A program made the position numbers and the translations under genes. A stretch of DNA of 64,000 nucleotides from Symbiodinium natans. Taxonomy: Eukaryota; Sar; Dinophyceae; Suessiales; Symbiodiniaceae. The stretch spans positions 2,501-66,500 of the forward strand of contig CAJNDS010000198.1 of NCBI GenBank assembly GCA_905221605.1. The letters run 5' to 3'. Below the pieces are notes generated by a model that had not been told where the DNA came from, did no database searches, and saw only the letters and a list, made by a program, of their open reading frames with translations. The number at the start of each line of letters is the position of its first letter. Positions within the stretch are counted from its first letter, which is position 1. Of the stretch, positions 9,355 to 20,300 are shown piece after piece.

Positions 9355-9890
9355 TTAATTGCTTAATGTGACAAGATCAACTACACGCTCATGAGAGCAA
9401 ACAGGGCGGGGACGGCTTTCCAGCTCGAAAGCTTCAAGGGCTTCTCAAGCCTGGAGTTCGAGAACTTAGAAGAGTGCGAAGCTTGAACCTTTGAAGTACC
9501 AAAGGAGGTTTGGGTTTAGGGTTTTTGGGGTTTTGGGGGTTTTGGGTTTTGGGGTTTAGGGTTTTAGGGTTTAAAGGTTTAGTGCTTGTTGTTTGAGATT
9601 TTGAGAAATCGAGAGATTGAAGCTTCGACAAGTTTTCAGACCCTTGGGAGTTTGAAAGTTTCAAGCTTCAAGCCTTGACGTTTGACGACGCCCGAGCACG
9701 AAAAGTGTGAGTTTTTGTACATTTCGGAGATTCGCAGATGCAAAAAATCGAACAGCACGAGTTGGAAGTTTAAAGGTTCGACATCGGTCTCGAAACGACG
9801 GATCTTGAGTGTCGCGCAACTCACACTGCACGGGAACGCGAAAGCGGGACGAAGATGGCATCGCAAAGAGAGGGATCGAAAACCCCCTGA
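9355..9890. other. Spacer with degenerate telomere-like core
   Basis: 9511-9575 holds loose TTTGGGG/TTTAGGG sequence. The flanks are rich in TTCGA and GAAGCTT and hold frames below 80 codons on both strands, none recognised. Confidence 0.45.
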
Positions 9891-10000
9891 CCCAAAGAGC
9901 CCAATCTTGCTTATTTAAGGAATATACCTTAAATCATATAGGGATCCTGAATATGATTTAAGGTATATTCCTTACTTAAGCAATATTGGGCTCATTGGGG
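9891..10000. mobile_element. Palindromic MITE-like element, family A
   Basis: A 110-bp near-perfect palindrome centred on GGATCC. The arms start CCCAAAGAGCCCAAT and end ATTGGGCTCATTGGGG. Seven copies occur in the window: here, 13176, 25875, 32018, 43450, 55924 and 57588. It is non-coding and would fold into one long hairpin. Confidence 0.9.
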
Positions 10001-10250
10001 AGCGGGCCTGGTGCTCTAAACGCGAAGCCCCAGTTCCTGAAGCAGGAAAACCCCAACTGTGAAATCTTGCTCCGAAGGCCGGTGAGCTCTCGAACTCGTA
10101 CGGGCGTCAAACTATCAATTGAGTCCATGGAAGATTCAAACATTCAAGCTCACGCGGGCTTCGAACTCTCCAGATCTTTCAAACTTTCAATTGTCGCGGC
10201 GTCGGCACCGCCCTCTCCGAAGTACGAATGAGCACAAACAGCAAGCTCGT
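10001..10250. other. Spacer, nothing recognised
   Basis: An 81-codon plus frame here is not recognised. Confidence 0.4.
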
Positions 10251-10318
10251 ACCCTAAACCCTAAACCCTAAGCCCTAAAGCCTAAACCCTAAACATTAAG
10301 CCCTAAACCCTAAACCCC
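10251..10318 (-). repeat. Telomere-like array
   Basis: CCCTAAA with CCCTAAG and CATTAAG variants. Confidence 0.9.
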
Positions 10319-10683
10319 GGAACTCTCAAGCACAGCCGCGGCTCAGGCTTTCGAGTTCTTCTTATACACCCCTGATACCCTCGCTCTAACTCTCTTATAA
10401 TTCCCCTTCTTCGCCTCTTATACTCCCTATACCACCCTCTTGTGCCGTAACCTCCAACCTGTCAAACTTGGCCTCGGCTTCTTCACGTGGGAACTCCGAC
10501 TTGGGTATTTTAGGGCTTTACGGGTGACTGAGGTAGGGAATTCGGGTGTAGCGCTTAGGGTTTTAAGGGTTTAGGGCTTAGGGCCCTTGAAAACCCTTGG
10601 GGTCCCTTTTAATGGTACCGAAGTCACCGACTTCCCTACGAAGAAGGACCCATAAGGGTGCTGAGGTTGACTTAACAGGGTTG
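10319..10683. other. Spacer, nothing recognised
   Basis: Contains pyrimidine-rich CTTATACTCCC repeats and degenerate telomere-like fragments near 10545-10590. No coding signal. Confidence 0.45.
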
Positions 10684-10945
10684 AGCGTTTAGGGTTTAGG
10701 GTTTCGGGTTTAGGGTTCAGGGTTTCGGGTTTCGGGTTTAGGGTCTAGGGGATTCAAGGGGGGGTCAGGTACCTAAGGAACCTTAGGGAATCTTGGGGAG
10801 CCTTGGGGAGTTGTAGGGAGTATTAGGGGGCCTTGGGTTACATACCCCCCTTGAACCCCCCTGCCCTAAGAACCCTAAACCCGACCTGAACCCTGAACCC
10901 TAAACCCTAAACCCTAAACCCTAAACCCTAAACCCTAAACCTAAG
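10684..10945. repeat. Opposed telomere-like arrays
   Basis: G-strand block at 10684-10749 and C-strand block at 10868-10945. Between them is a short repeat CCTTGGGGAG/CCTTAGGGAA (10780-10830). Confidence 0.88.
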
Positions 10946-11044
10946 AACCCTATAACTTAACCACCAGCACCTCGACCGGCTGGCTGGATCCATCTCATCG
11001 TCCTCACCTCGGTTTTGACGACCCGGGGTCAAAGGTCTTAAGGA

Positions 11045-11200
11045 AGTTTAGGGTTTAGGGTTTAGGGTTTAGTGTTTAGGGTTTTTTTGCCACCCGCTTA
11101 GCTGACCTCTAGGACACCTGCAGGGGAAAGTCTGTTTAGGGTTTAGGGTTTAGGCTTGAGGCTTTAGGCTTTAGGCTTTAGGGTTTAGGGTTTAGGGTCT
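11045..11200 (+). repeat. Telomere-like blocks flanking a T-run-joined insert
   Basis: TTTAGGG blocks at 11045-11080 and 11136-11200. The roughly 52-bp insert between them starts TTTTTTTGCCACCC (11082-11095) and belongs to the recurrent GGCAAAAAA-tailed family read on the minus strand. Confidence 0.85.
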
Positions 11201-11660
11201 AATGGGCTGGACTGGGCATTTACACCGTGTGAGCGCGTCGTCCCCCTCCCCCACAACCTGGAGCCACGCCCTACCCCCGAACCCTGAACCGCAAACACTA
11301 CAGTAGCACCCAAACCCACCCCAACGATACGATTGGAGGGGGTGCATTGACGTTTTCTTGTGATTATAACAATATACATTCGCATCCTGGGGAGTGCCTA
11401 ACATTGGATGACCCAAGGGCTTTCACCTTTCCGAGGGAGGGGAGTGGGCAGTTTAGGGTCCCAAGGGTTTAGGGTTTAGGGAGAACACCTCAGGCCATCG
11501 GAAACCAAACAAAGCGGCCGGGCTACCACAAAAACCGCCAGGCCCTTTTCAAAACGGGCTCCCTAAACCCTAAACCCTAAGCCCTCATCATGCTGTGGGG
11601 ACGCTGAAGTCGGACGCTTCGCTCAAGCTGGGACAGAGAGTTGCAAGTCTACTTGCCGGT
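11201..11660. other. Spacer, nothing recognised
   Basis: Unique sequence with small telomere-like fragments at 11466-11482 and 11560-11585. Overlapping short minus frames (66 and 74 codons) are not recognised. Confidence 0.45.
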
Positions 11661-11664
11661 CTGC

Positions 11665-11762
11665 TTGGAGGTTCATGGGTAGTTCTAAGTATGGTTACAA
11701 AGTATGGTAAATATACTTATAACACCTGATAACCCTACCTATGACTACCGATGAACCTCCAA
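11665..11762. mobile_element. MITE-like hairpin element, family D
   Basis: Terminal inverted repeats TGGAGGTTCATGGGTAGTT and ACTACCGATGAACCTCCA bound a roughly 98-bp AT-rich interior. Relatives lie at 12020-12164 and 29628-29855. Confidence 0.8.
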
Positions 11763-12019
11763 GTAGGGTTTGGATCTTCCGCTCGCTCCCGCATAGGGGT
11801 GTAGGCCCCCCCGACACCCCTATGCTCCCGCATAGGGGTGTAGGCTCCCCCCGAAGATTAGAACTTACTACCCTCTCAGTGCGAGTGGCTGAAGGCGGGT
11901 TCAAGATCATCGCTCTCCGCGTCCGGCATGGACTGCTCAGAGGACCTCCTGCGCACGTCAAAGACTGTGGGGCCACGCCGCAGCACGCGGACTTTGCGAA
12001 GCTTACAAGGCTTGCTCCT
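11763..12019. other. Spacer with a 34-bp tandem duplication
   Basis: CTCCCGCATAGGGGTGTAGG occurs at 11788-11807 and 11825-11844. Frames here are unrecognised. Confidence 0.5.
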
Positions 12020-12164
12020 ACTTGAAGGTTCAAGGTACTTATTTACCAATTATGACTGTACTTATAACTGTACTTATAACCATATCAGGGCACTTAAGGG
12101 GCTTAGAAGTGGGTTATAAGTACAGTTGTACTTTGGTTAATAAGTACCATGAACCTCTAAGTAG
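12020..12164. mobile_element. MITE-like hairpin element, family D
   Basis: Left arm TTGAAGGTTCAAGGTACTTATT and right arm AATAAGTACCATGAACCTC. Internally TATGACTGTACTTATAACTG pairs with AAGTACAGTTGTAC, so the unit folds along most of its length. Confidence 0.8.
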
Positions 12165-12940
12165 GTTCATGAATACGACAGCGCGGCTTCGACTCTCACG
12201 ACTCCAGCAGCCCGCTAGTCGGGATCCGAACTTCACGACGCTCCGGCGGGCCATCCAATTTGGGCGCCAATTTATGGGGTGGGCTGTCTATGCGCCCTCT
12301 GAATATCCTTTGCGGGGCACCCGCGCTTCTGCGAGGCAGCGGGCGGTTCTGCGAACTTCTCCACAAGGCTATTGTAGTCTTCCCTATAGGTTCTGCGTGG
12401 CTATGCGGGGCTCGTCGGGTTCTGCGGGGGTGTCATGGGGTGTCTGTAATCTGTAGTTCTGCGGGGGTCATTCAGGGGGTCGGGTAGGGCGGCCCACCCC
12501 ATGAATTGGCACCCGACAATTCCTCGCACCTACTCAAAAAGAATTTTTATTTTGGGGGGGGGGGGGTTGTTTACATTAATAACTCGCACGGATGTTTTAC
12601 AGGCATGTTCATCATCAACATTTTGGCTCCTTATTCACCCAATATAGAAGCTCCAAGTAGAGTCTGCCAAAAAGAGACGCCACTGGCTGCTCCGTCCTTC
12701 TGGCCCTGCGCCCGCCCTTCCTGCCCACCTTGACACCTCGTGCCTAAAAAAAACAGAAAGCCGGAGGACCGGAGAGCCACATGAAGTACTGCTGTGGGGT
12801 TTGTTTAGGGTGCAGGGTCTAAACCCTAGACCCTAGACCCTTTTTGTTTAGGGTTTACGGTTTGGGGTTTAGGGTGGAGCTCCTGGCTGAAGGAGATGTC
12901 CGCTTTCGCCTGGGATGCTGCAGAAAGCTTGTACAGCCCC
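12165..12940. other. Spacer, nothing recognised
   Basis: Includes a G13 tract at 12556-12568, GGTTCTGCG direct repeats (12330-12470), and opposed telomere-like fragments at 12818-12875 (CCCTAGACCCTTTTTGTTTAGGG). A 144-codon plus frame crosses the family D element and is probably not a gene. Confidence 0.45.
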
Positions 12941-12942
12941 AG

Positions 12943-13092
12943 AGGGTTTAGGGTTTAGGGTTTAGGGTTTGGGGTTTAGGGTTTAGGGTTTAGGGTTTAG
13001 GGTTTAGGGTTTAGGGTTTAGGGTTTAGGGTTTAGGGCTTAGGGCTTAGGGCTTAGGGCTTAGGGCTTAGGGCTTAGGGTTTAGGGTTTAGG
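12943..13092 (+). repeat. Telomere-like array with GGGCTTA block
   Basis: TTTAGGG units with one TTTGGGG, then six consecutive GCTTAGG units at about 13032-13078, then TTTAGGG. The organisation matches the array at 5747. Confidence 0.97.
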
Positions 13093-13175
13093 ACATCGGA
13101 AGTTGGGGGGGTTGGGGGGGGAGGGGGCGGAAGCGGATCCCACTGAAGGCTCAGGGTCTTGGAGGATTTAGGCAA

Positions 13176-13333
13176 GAAGAGCCCCTAAGATTGCTTAATC
13201 AAAGAATATACCGTAAATCATATTAAGGATCCTTAATATTCCTTAATTAAGGGATATACCTTAAATCATATAGGTATCCTGAATATGACTTAAGGAATAT
13301 TCCTTAATTAAGCAATATATGGGGCTCTTTGGG
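13176..13333. mobile_element. Family A palindrome, composite copy
   Basis: 158 bp instead of about 110, with two GGATCC/GGTATCC-type centres (near 13228 and 13283) and an extra arm between them. It is probably a recombination or nested insertion of two family A palindromes. Confidence 0.8.
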
Positions 13334-13447
13334 AACGGGGTTCGGGAGGTGAGTGCGATCTTTCAAGGCACAGCGACAACTCAAGCTCCCGCCCTCTCTT
13401 TTGCTTGATGGGAACCTCGAAGCTTAGAGGTGCTTCCAGTTCAGCTT

Positions 13448-13534
13448 CTTGGGACCCTCAACCCTCAACCCTCAACCCTAAACCCTAAACCCTAAACCCC
13501 AAACCCTAAACCCTAAACCCCCTAAACCCTCAAC
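13448..13534 (-). repeat. Telomere-like array
   Basis: CCCTCAA x3 followed by CCCTAAA, CCCCAAA and CCCTAAA units. Confidence 0.93.
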
Positions 13535-13697
13535 GCTAACTAAGCCCCAGGTGTGGGGCTAGGACTGGGTGATGCTGCGGAAACTCCCCCGCAGGAGCCC
13601 CTGGAATTGAAGTCAAGGCACCCACGGCCCTTGCTCCCGACACGCCCGACTTCCAGGGACTGTGACCCTGAAGCAGCCTGGCACGGGCACGGGAGTG

Positions 13698-13896
13698 CTT
13701 TAGGGTTTGGGGTTTAGGGTTTCAGGGTTCAGGGTTCTGGGTTTAGGGTTTTAGGGTTTGGGGTTTAGGCCTTCACCCGCCTAGCCGACACAAAGGCGCA
13801 CTGCCGGGAGTAAAACACGTGCTGGTCCGTCATTATAAGGGGAATCCTGCTATTTGGGGACTAAAAAACGGGGTCCTTTATTTTCGTAAACCCCCA
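13698..13896. repeat. Telomere-like block and family E element
   Basis: Degenerate G-strand block at 13698-13769, then CACCCGCCTAGCC (13773-13785), like the recurrent tail sequence but without the T-run. The MITE-like family E fragment TATAAGGGGAATCCTGCTATTTGGGG spans 13834-13896. Confidence 0.7.
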
Positions 13897-14810
13897 CATC
13901 AAGCACAGACAAAGTAGCAAAGTCCATCACCTGCAGCGGGCTTTGAAGTCGGAGATTCGATCATGTTTTTGCTCCATGGTTCCAGAAAGGCGCATAGACT
14001 AGGACATAACAGTGTGCAGACTATCCGAACCATTCCGTCCTCCCAACGAGCTTTATACACGACATAACGACAACTGCACCTACGCGGCTGTAAAGAGTGC
14101 AAGCAGCCATTCACCACACTGCAAACTTGCACTAGCTTAGTCTAGGACAGCTGTACTGGCTTGGCCCCTTTCAAGTTCATCCCAAAGCAACCAATACCAC
14201 CGATTGCATAAATCCAACAGATCCAAAACCCACAAGGAGAAGCTGCGAACCAACTCCGACTCAAGCGGGGAATGACAAAGTTGAAGATGATCCAATTTCG
14301 CTCCATGAGTCCGTTGTGGAATCAACAAGGCCAACTTAACCATCAATCCCCATCCCATGCGGATCAGAGAGCGCTCGAGCCCTTGGGCTTAGGGTTTCGG
14401 GCGAAGGGCACACGGCCAAAACCTATCATCTCAGCAAGCAGAAAAAGCTTGAAACTAAACTTCCCATGCAAGCGGCCATCTACTCGTGGATCCACCATGC
14501 CTAAACGACATGTGGTTCATCACGACAACGGCCACGCAACTTCCCTGCCCAACTAACGGGTCGGCTTTCAGCAAGCTTCCATCCAGGCATGGCCTTGGAC
14601 TTTGTCGAAGCTTCCCAACCGACGAAATCGGCCTTGCAGAGCACAAAACTCGTGTTTTCGTGAAATGCTGCAAGACCTTTACTCCACTCGGCATGTTTCC
14701 GCAGCCCAACAGTCAGTGTCAAAGACTGCTTGTCTGTGGCTTTCTTCAGCAACAAGGCTGAACTGAGAACTGGGGCCGGCGCACGGACGCAAGTGCAAGA
14801 CGCACTCTTT
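13897..14810. other. Unassigned spacer, possible decayed gene
   Basis: A 900-bp stretch with only one telomere-like scrap (14388). Overlapping minus frames at 13899-14132, 14137-14358, 14455-14709 and 14501-14755 and plus frames at 14272-14556 and 14486-14761 carry no motif I recognise. A decayed gene on the minus strand is possible. Confidence 0.3.
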
Positions 14811-14988
14811 GGGTTTTAGGGCGCACTCTTTGGGTTTTAGGGCCTAATTAGGGCCTGAAACCCTATACCCGAAACCCGAAACCCGGACACACGCCTCGGA
14901 GAAGTCTGTTTCTTCGCTGTCCTGGATGGGGCCCACATGGGACCTGGAACCCTCACCGCACAGCACTTAGGGCTTGGGTTTCGTGTTT

Positions 14989-15094
14989 CAATATAGGGGG
15001 TCGGAAGAAGTACTAATATTATTCCTTATGGTCCCTATGTAATTGTGCTATAATAAGCCCGAAACTCTATTCTAGTTATTAAGGCCCCGGTATT
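14989..15094 (-). mobile_element. MITE-like element, family C (reverse)
   Basis: Ends are AATATAGGGGGTCGGAAGAAGTACTAAT and TCTAGTTATTAAGGCCCCGGTATTG, the reverse of the copy at 4679. Confidence 0.7.
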
Positions 15095-15204
15095 GGGTCT
15101 GACTCTTTAACGGCTTTGCGGCGTCCTTGTTGCAGAGTTCAGAGGACATGAAAAACTCGTCGATCGGCATGCCCGGTTCCACTTCCTGCTGCCCGGGTTT
15201 GGGG

Positions 15205-15295
15205 TTTGGGTAAGGTTAATAAGGGCTTAGGGTTTCGAATCCTAACCATCGCATTCGGTGTGGCAAGGGTTCAGGTTTGGGGTTGTTTTTTTGCC
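15205..15295 (+). repeat. Degenerate telomere-like flank and T-run junction
   Basis: GGGCTTAGGGTTTCG, then GGGTTCAGGTTTGGGGTTG, then T7GCCATCCGACTAGCC (15286 onward). This is the same junction type as at 861, 11082, 30352, 42277 and 56555. Confidence 0.7.
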
Positions 15296-16079
15296 ATCCG
15301 ACTAGCCAGAGCACCGCGGGGCCCTACGGTCCGACTGACGAGAACTGGAGAACTTCCCTTGGCGTTACGCCTTGATGGGATCGCCTTCAGGCAGTCAGAC
15401 TAGGACATCTATGGGGCTAAGTCCAACTAGTCATTACCAATACTGGTGCAAAAGCCCTCCCCGCCGTGGAAGCCACCGTGGCTTCCACCGTGACGGTCGT
15501 TTGTAAATCCACCCCTCGTCTTAGCTCCAGCCATTCTGCCGAGTTCACCTCCAGTTACGCCCGCCTGTGGCACCTCACTAGCTTGAACATTCCGTTCGGA
15601 GCTAAGCGTTTGCCCTAGGGCGGCTTTGGCCCCTGGCTGATGCAAGGTTCTCGACTGCTATGTACACGGTCGCCGTCCCTAGGATTTAGCGACTCGAGCC
15701 TGCTGACTGAAAGTTGGACATTGGCTTCGTCAGTGTAAATCGGGTCAGCCGCGGTTTGCCGGGACCGCCTATACTTAGAAGAAAAGATTCCATCGCTACC
15801 CACAGCGCCCAAAGAAAGTATTCATCGTCTGGGTGACCTGAACTGTCACGCACTCGAACTGCGCTGCCGGCGGTTTGGGCTAGGGATTCGCTTCACATAC
15901 CTATACCTGCCACTTCAAACATCACTGGCCCGTCCAGGTTACACAGTAATTAGGGGGCCACAAGTGTTTGAATTCTGAATTCGAGACGAACAGAGGTCAT
16001 CACGGGGAGTACATCTGGGCACGCCTTTGGTCAGTTGCTAAGTGACCATCCTTGACTCCGCCCACCTTAATGTGTTCGG
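15296..16079 (-). other. 3' region of the viral unit, unassigned
   Basis: Minus frames 15812-15615 and 15645-15427 are open but short and not recognised. A coat-protein or untranslated region would be expected here. The last bases before the A-run (GGCTAGTCGGATGGC) match the recurrent tail found at unrelated insertions, so the 3' end may be a chimera with a retroposon tail. Confidence 0.45.
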
Positions 16080-16860
16080 ACTAACTCGCACGCCCTCCCC
16101 ACGAGACGTGATACTCACAGAAGTGCTCATAGTCTTTGAAGGCATGGTTCTCGATTGTCACGAGCAGCCCAAAGACGTCAGGCGCGAAAAGACCACCGCT
16201 GACGCAGACACCGCAGAAGCTGGCGCGCTCCCAGTTCTGTCGAAGGCAGATGGAGGAGCGGTACATCATGGCCTCCAACTTCGCAAAGTGACTGCGCGCG
16301 TTGAGTAGGCGTGCGTAAACATCGTCGCCTTTTGATGACCAGAGCTGCGACGGCGTAGTCGAACGCATAGTCCGACATCACGGCAGCGAGCGAGGTGTTG
16401 CCAGCAAGCGTCAGAGGCTCGCCCGAGGTTTTGGCGTACTTAACGATTGCCTTAAAGAATCGGCTCACAAGCTTCCTGCGCACTTTGTTGGAGAAATAGA
16501 GGTCGAGATACTTGCTGGGGATGCCAAGTCTCTCCCAGAAGATGCGTTCAACGCACTGCGTCCACAGGTTCTGGTTCGCGTCAAACTCATCTGACGTAGG
16601 CTTCTCGAGGTCAAAAACCACACGCAGGCGGCAATTACTGACTCATCACGCGAGTTGCGGTCATCACGGAGACCATCATGCTGGCAGACCAGAGAAGTGA
16701 AGAGAGCTTTGTGCGTGAAGAAATTTTACACCGCACACGCACAAACGCTGGCCTGCAGCGTCTGACCTGGCACCTAGTCGGAAGCACAGGTTTGGTTAAA
16801 GATTCGCACCTTGCGTCTGCCTGTGAAGGCCTCACACTGGACACTCCACCATAGGTACGG
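16080..16860 (-). pseudogene. Viral RNA-dependent RNA polymerase remnant
   Basis: The minus frame 16621-16178 has a motif A-like FDLEKPTSDEFD (residues 3-14) and motif B TSGEPLTLAGNTSL (residues 65-78). Motif C, GDD, follows at 16329-16321 but in a different frame (start 16368); the break falls at a four-T run on the plus strand (16330-16333). Downstream, the same frame has AKLEAMMYRSSICL and FCG, as expected for the palm and later motifs. This polymerase type copies viral RNA. Spacing between motifs A, B and C is as in alphavirus-like polymerases. Another break lies near 16100. It cannot encode a working enzyme. Confidence 0.85.
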
Positions 16861-16882
16861 CTGGGACGTCACCGCGGGTAGG

Positions 16883-17892
16883 GGATCAAAAAAATTATTT
16901 GGGGTCAAAAATTATTTATGTATAGGCGGATCAAAAAAAACCTTATTTGGGATCAAAAAAATAACTTACTCAAGGCTTCGAAGGCCTATCGCAAGCGGAG
17001 CGGAGGCTGTAAATGCTCAGAAATGCAGCATTTCTGGCCGTTTGCAATCTCTAAATACCGAAACAAAACAGCATTTGTGCGGGAACTACTGAAAATAGCA
17101 GCATTTCTGAGTTTCCAGAGAGGCTGCAGATACTGTATATAGCAGCAGTTCTGCGCTTTCAGAGGCTGGAAATACTGTACCCTGCGGCATTTCTGAATGT
17201 CCAACAGCTGCAAATACTCTAAATAGCAGCATTTTCTGCGCTTTCAGAGGCTGGAAATACTGTAAATAACAGCATTTCTGAGTTTCCAGAGGCTGCAAAT
17301 CAATGCTGGCATCTTGGCATTAGAAGCTTCCAAAAAATGCGTGTACTCTGAAGCAAGCCAGAACGATTTAAGAAAAAGAGCGGGGGGTTGGGGGGGGCGC
17401 GCCCCCCCCCCCCCCCCATGCGCAAACACAATGCTCGCATCGTGGGTTTCGAAAGTATGCTGAAGCACCTGGCACGACTCAAAATATAGCGGGGGGGTTG
17501 GGGGGCGGGGGGGGGGTGCAGCCCCCCCACCCCCTCCCATTTGCAAACACAATGCTCGCATAATGGGTTTTGGCACGACTTCTTCCTTGCTTTCTTTCCT
17601 GTGTTATTTCTTTCTTTGTCTTTCCTTCCTTCTTTGCTTCCTTGCTTCCTTGCTTGCTTCCTTGCTTGCTTGCTTCCTTCCTTCCTTCCTTCCTTCATTC
17701 CTTCATTCCTGCCGTCCTTCCCCCTTCCTTCCTCCCCTCCTTCCCTCCTTCCTTCTCTCCCTCCCTCCCTCCTCTCTCCCAATCCCTCTCTCCGTCAGAA
17801 AAACAGAATAAATTATTTCTCGATCCTAGATAAATTATTTGTTAATCCTAAATAAAGTTTTTCTTGATCCTAAATGAATTTTTTCTTGATCC
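16883..17892. mobile_element. 1-kb inverted-repeat-bounded insertion inside the viral copy
   Basis: The left end has repeated GGATCAAAAAAA with TTATTT (16883-16965). The right end has the complementary TTTTTCTTGATCC motifs with AAATTATTT (17805-17892). Between them are: an array of about 45-bp degenerate units around AGCAGCATTTCTG and TTTCCAGAGGCTG (17010-17300); a two-copy repeat of about 125 bp containing G-tracts and ACACAATGCTCGCAT (17385-17575); and a polypyrimidine CTTC-rich tract (17580-17785). The flanks GTCACCG and GTCACGG may be a target duplication with one mismatch. No transposase is seen, so it is non-autonomous. Open frames in this stretch are repeat products. Confidence 0.65.
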
Positions 17893-18799
17893 GCATCCCG
17901 TCACGGCCGCCCAAGAGCACGACCATGCAAGACAGATTGTCTGTGGATCCACATGCCAGCGCCTGTAAATCCAAACAAAAGGACTAGAAGGGGCAAAGTC
18001 TGCAAAGGGCAGGGAGGGAAGTCTCCTCTCAACCAACATCTCTGGCCTGGTGACAGACGGCGGTCGCGGCCTGCCAGCTGGCTGCACTTGTCGCAAAGCA
18101 GGAACGACACAGGGGGAATCTCTACAAGATGGCACGCTCTAGCCATGCGTACCTGGCCTAAGCTGGATCAACAGGCCGGCGCCTTCGAGGCGCAGAGCGT
18201 AGTGCTCGGGCTTAAAGTGACGCCTGGTGAACTGCTCGACCCATGTCAATCATGTCAACCGCGAGTTTCTCGGGGTCGGGCGTCGCTGGCGCGTCGAGCT
18301 TAGTTGCCGGGTCAATAAGCACGCCACATCTGCACCGGTCATGCGGCTAAGGGTGGCGCACCAGGTTCCGAGCGAGCGCAGCGCGTTCACAAGCGTCTCA
18401 CAGAAAGCGCGCGCTTGCGCACACGGTTTTCTGCAGTGTAGAACTCCCGGGAAAAGTCGGCAGGATGGCCGCGCTGGTTGAATGGGTCGAGAAAGTTGCC
18501 GACATTGAGCTGCGCCTAGGGTCGAAATTGCCAACGATGCCAAATTTAAGGGCGCTAAGTCCTGCGGACCTGAAGCGCGCGTCTTCAACGTCGCCGTCCT
18601 TCACAAGGCAAGTCGTCAGGCGCGAATCGCTACCAGGTTGGACGACCTTTTGAACGGGCGGTTCAGTGAGGCGCAAGAAGTCTGGATCAGGGACAACGCT
18701 AGCCGCGGGCCCCCTCGGCGCCTCGATACGCGTGTCCGTTACCAAGGCGAAATTCTCAGTCGGCCGCAGCGACTTCACCCACATCTGAAACTCTGCGCT
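17893..18799 (-). pseudogene. Linker between viral helicase and polymerase remnants
   Basis: Continues the helicase frame to about 18560, then becomes hard to follow; frames at 18588-18250, 18146-17901 and 18135-17848 overlap. No motif is recognised. It is included in the viral unit because it is flanked by helicase and polymerase remnants and shares their base composition. Confidence 0.5.
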
Positions 18800-19590
18800 C
18801 CCATCATCGACGATGGTGAGTGTTTTCGTGCGTCGCGACAAGGCCATGTTGTGCTGGCTGGGCGCCGCTTTCGTGAGCTGATAGGCCTTGGCCGTAAAGA
18901 ACACAATGACATGCTCCGCTGTGACACTTTGGATTGAGGCAACGGTCTTGGACCGGTTGGAGTTCGCGGCGTCATCATGAGTGAAGGCAAGCAAGAGCGT
19001 GTCGTTCCCTCCCGGCTTGACACCCGTCCCAAGCGAAGCCTTCACACTCGCCAAAAACCCGCGCGCCGCTCGGCGTACGGTGATACGGGATCATGTTCTA
19101 ACCGAGCGCGTAGAGCCGCATCACGTCCCCACCGGGACACCGGAAGCAAATCTTGAAGAAAGCCCCGGGCAAGTTAACGATGAGCACGTTTTCGCCGGTC
19201 TCGGCAACGCTGATGTGACCGTCAGCGTACCAACCGTGCTCCGGTCGCAGCAGGTTCTGTTTCGGGTCCCCCGCAAGCACGATCTTGCGGACCCCTCGTT
19301 GACGGCGAGTGCAACTCCTGCGCGGAAATCGAACATCGTGAACTCAAGGGTGTCGAACAACCCGACGACGGAGAATAGCACACGATGGGCGGCGACATAG
19401 TCGTAAGCTGGTGGTGGGTACATCGAATTAGGGGCACGGAACGGTTTCACAATGATGTCTTTGTGCTTGCGAAACATCTTTTTGATCATGTAGCTTTTGC
19501 TGGTCCCGGGGCCTGCGTTCCAAAGCTCGATCTGCAGACGTGCAGCTGGTCGACCTCGTAGAGCGTTGGTCGGTTCATATGGCGACACTC
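18800..19590 (-). pseudogene. Viral superfamily-1 helicase remnant
   Basis: Helicase motifs appear in order but in different minus frames. A Walker-A-like AGPGTSKS (residues 25-32 of the frame starting 19588) has serine where the loop glycine is expected. LAGDPKQ, motif III, is at 19277-19257 in another frame. A motif V-like TVASIQSVTAEHVIVF (about 18946-18899) and a motif VI-like HNMALSRRTKTLTIV lie in a third frame (start 19054). Such helicases unwind RNA during replication and usually precede the polymerase in the same polyprotein, as here. The frameshifts and the altered ATP loop show it is dead. Confidence in the family is good because four motifs are in register and order. Confidence 0.8.
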
Positions 19591-19599
19591 CAACCTTTG

Positions 19600-20300
19600 C
19601 TGAGGCTTGAACTCCTGGACGACCGGCCCGTTGGCGGTCGAGACCTGCACACTAACGCCAGCCTCGGTGTCGTGAGTCACGACAGCACCGAAATCTGCAC
19701 CCACTTTGCACGCTCACGCCGCAGCACGGGCCAGCAACTCTCTGCTCTTGCGTGCGACGACGTTGGCGGCGTCGGATTGGTGGGCGATCTCGCACGCAGC
19801 CGCACCACCAACCCCACCAGGGTGGTATGACTCGACCTGGCGCCGCGCGTAGTTTGGCAAGACGACGAGGTCGCACAGTCGCACAGGATGCCTTCCGTGG
19901 TCAAGTGCTCGACGAGACTCCAAACAACAGACAAGCTTGCCCACGACACCACGCGGTCAACCTGCACAGAGGCGCTCTCGTTGAGCGAGGCGAGTCCTTT
20001 CGGCCGGGACCTCGTCAAAGCTCCGATAATTTCGGAGTTCGCCCACGCGTCCTGCATAACGCTCACGTGCACGGCTAGCGATAGCAGCTCAGCATGCTCC
20101 GGTTTCAGCATCCATGGCGCGACCAATTTCTTCGTGACCAGTCTGATGCCGCCCGCAGCCTTGCGCATGAAATTGCGCCAATTGCTGTGGGTCTGCGACG
20201 AAGGGGCCAACGAACAAAGGTAAAGATAGCAGGTGTCGTACACCGACTCGGAAACGCGGATGTACTTGCGAGGCCCGCTAAAGGACTTGTGCGTCAACGG
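19600..20300 (-). pseudogene. 5' coding remnant of the viral element
   Basis: The minus frame ending at 19677 is open from 20357, but only the part from about 20300 to 19870 looks coherent. It continues directly from the spliced-leader relic. Between about 19940 and 19500 the likely coding sense moves into two other minus frames (19944-19714 and 19704-19486), so at least two frame breaks are present. By position (just before the helicase) this should be the region after the capping/methyltransferase domain in alphavirus-like replicases, but I see no diagnostic methyltransferase residues. The 5' part of the original genome is therefore probably missing. Confidence 0.5.

Noticed and set aside
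17244-17855. Frames of 82-160 codons on both strands
   Set aside because: They derive from the CTTC polypyrimidine tract and G-tract duplications inside the element inserted in the viral copy.
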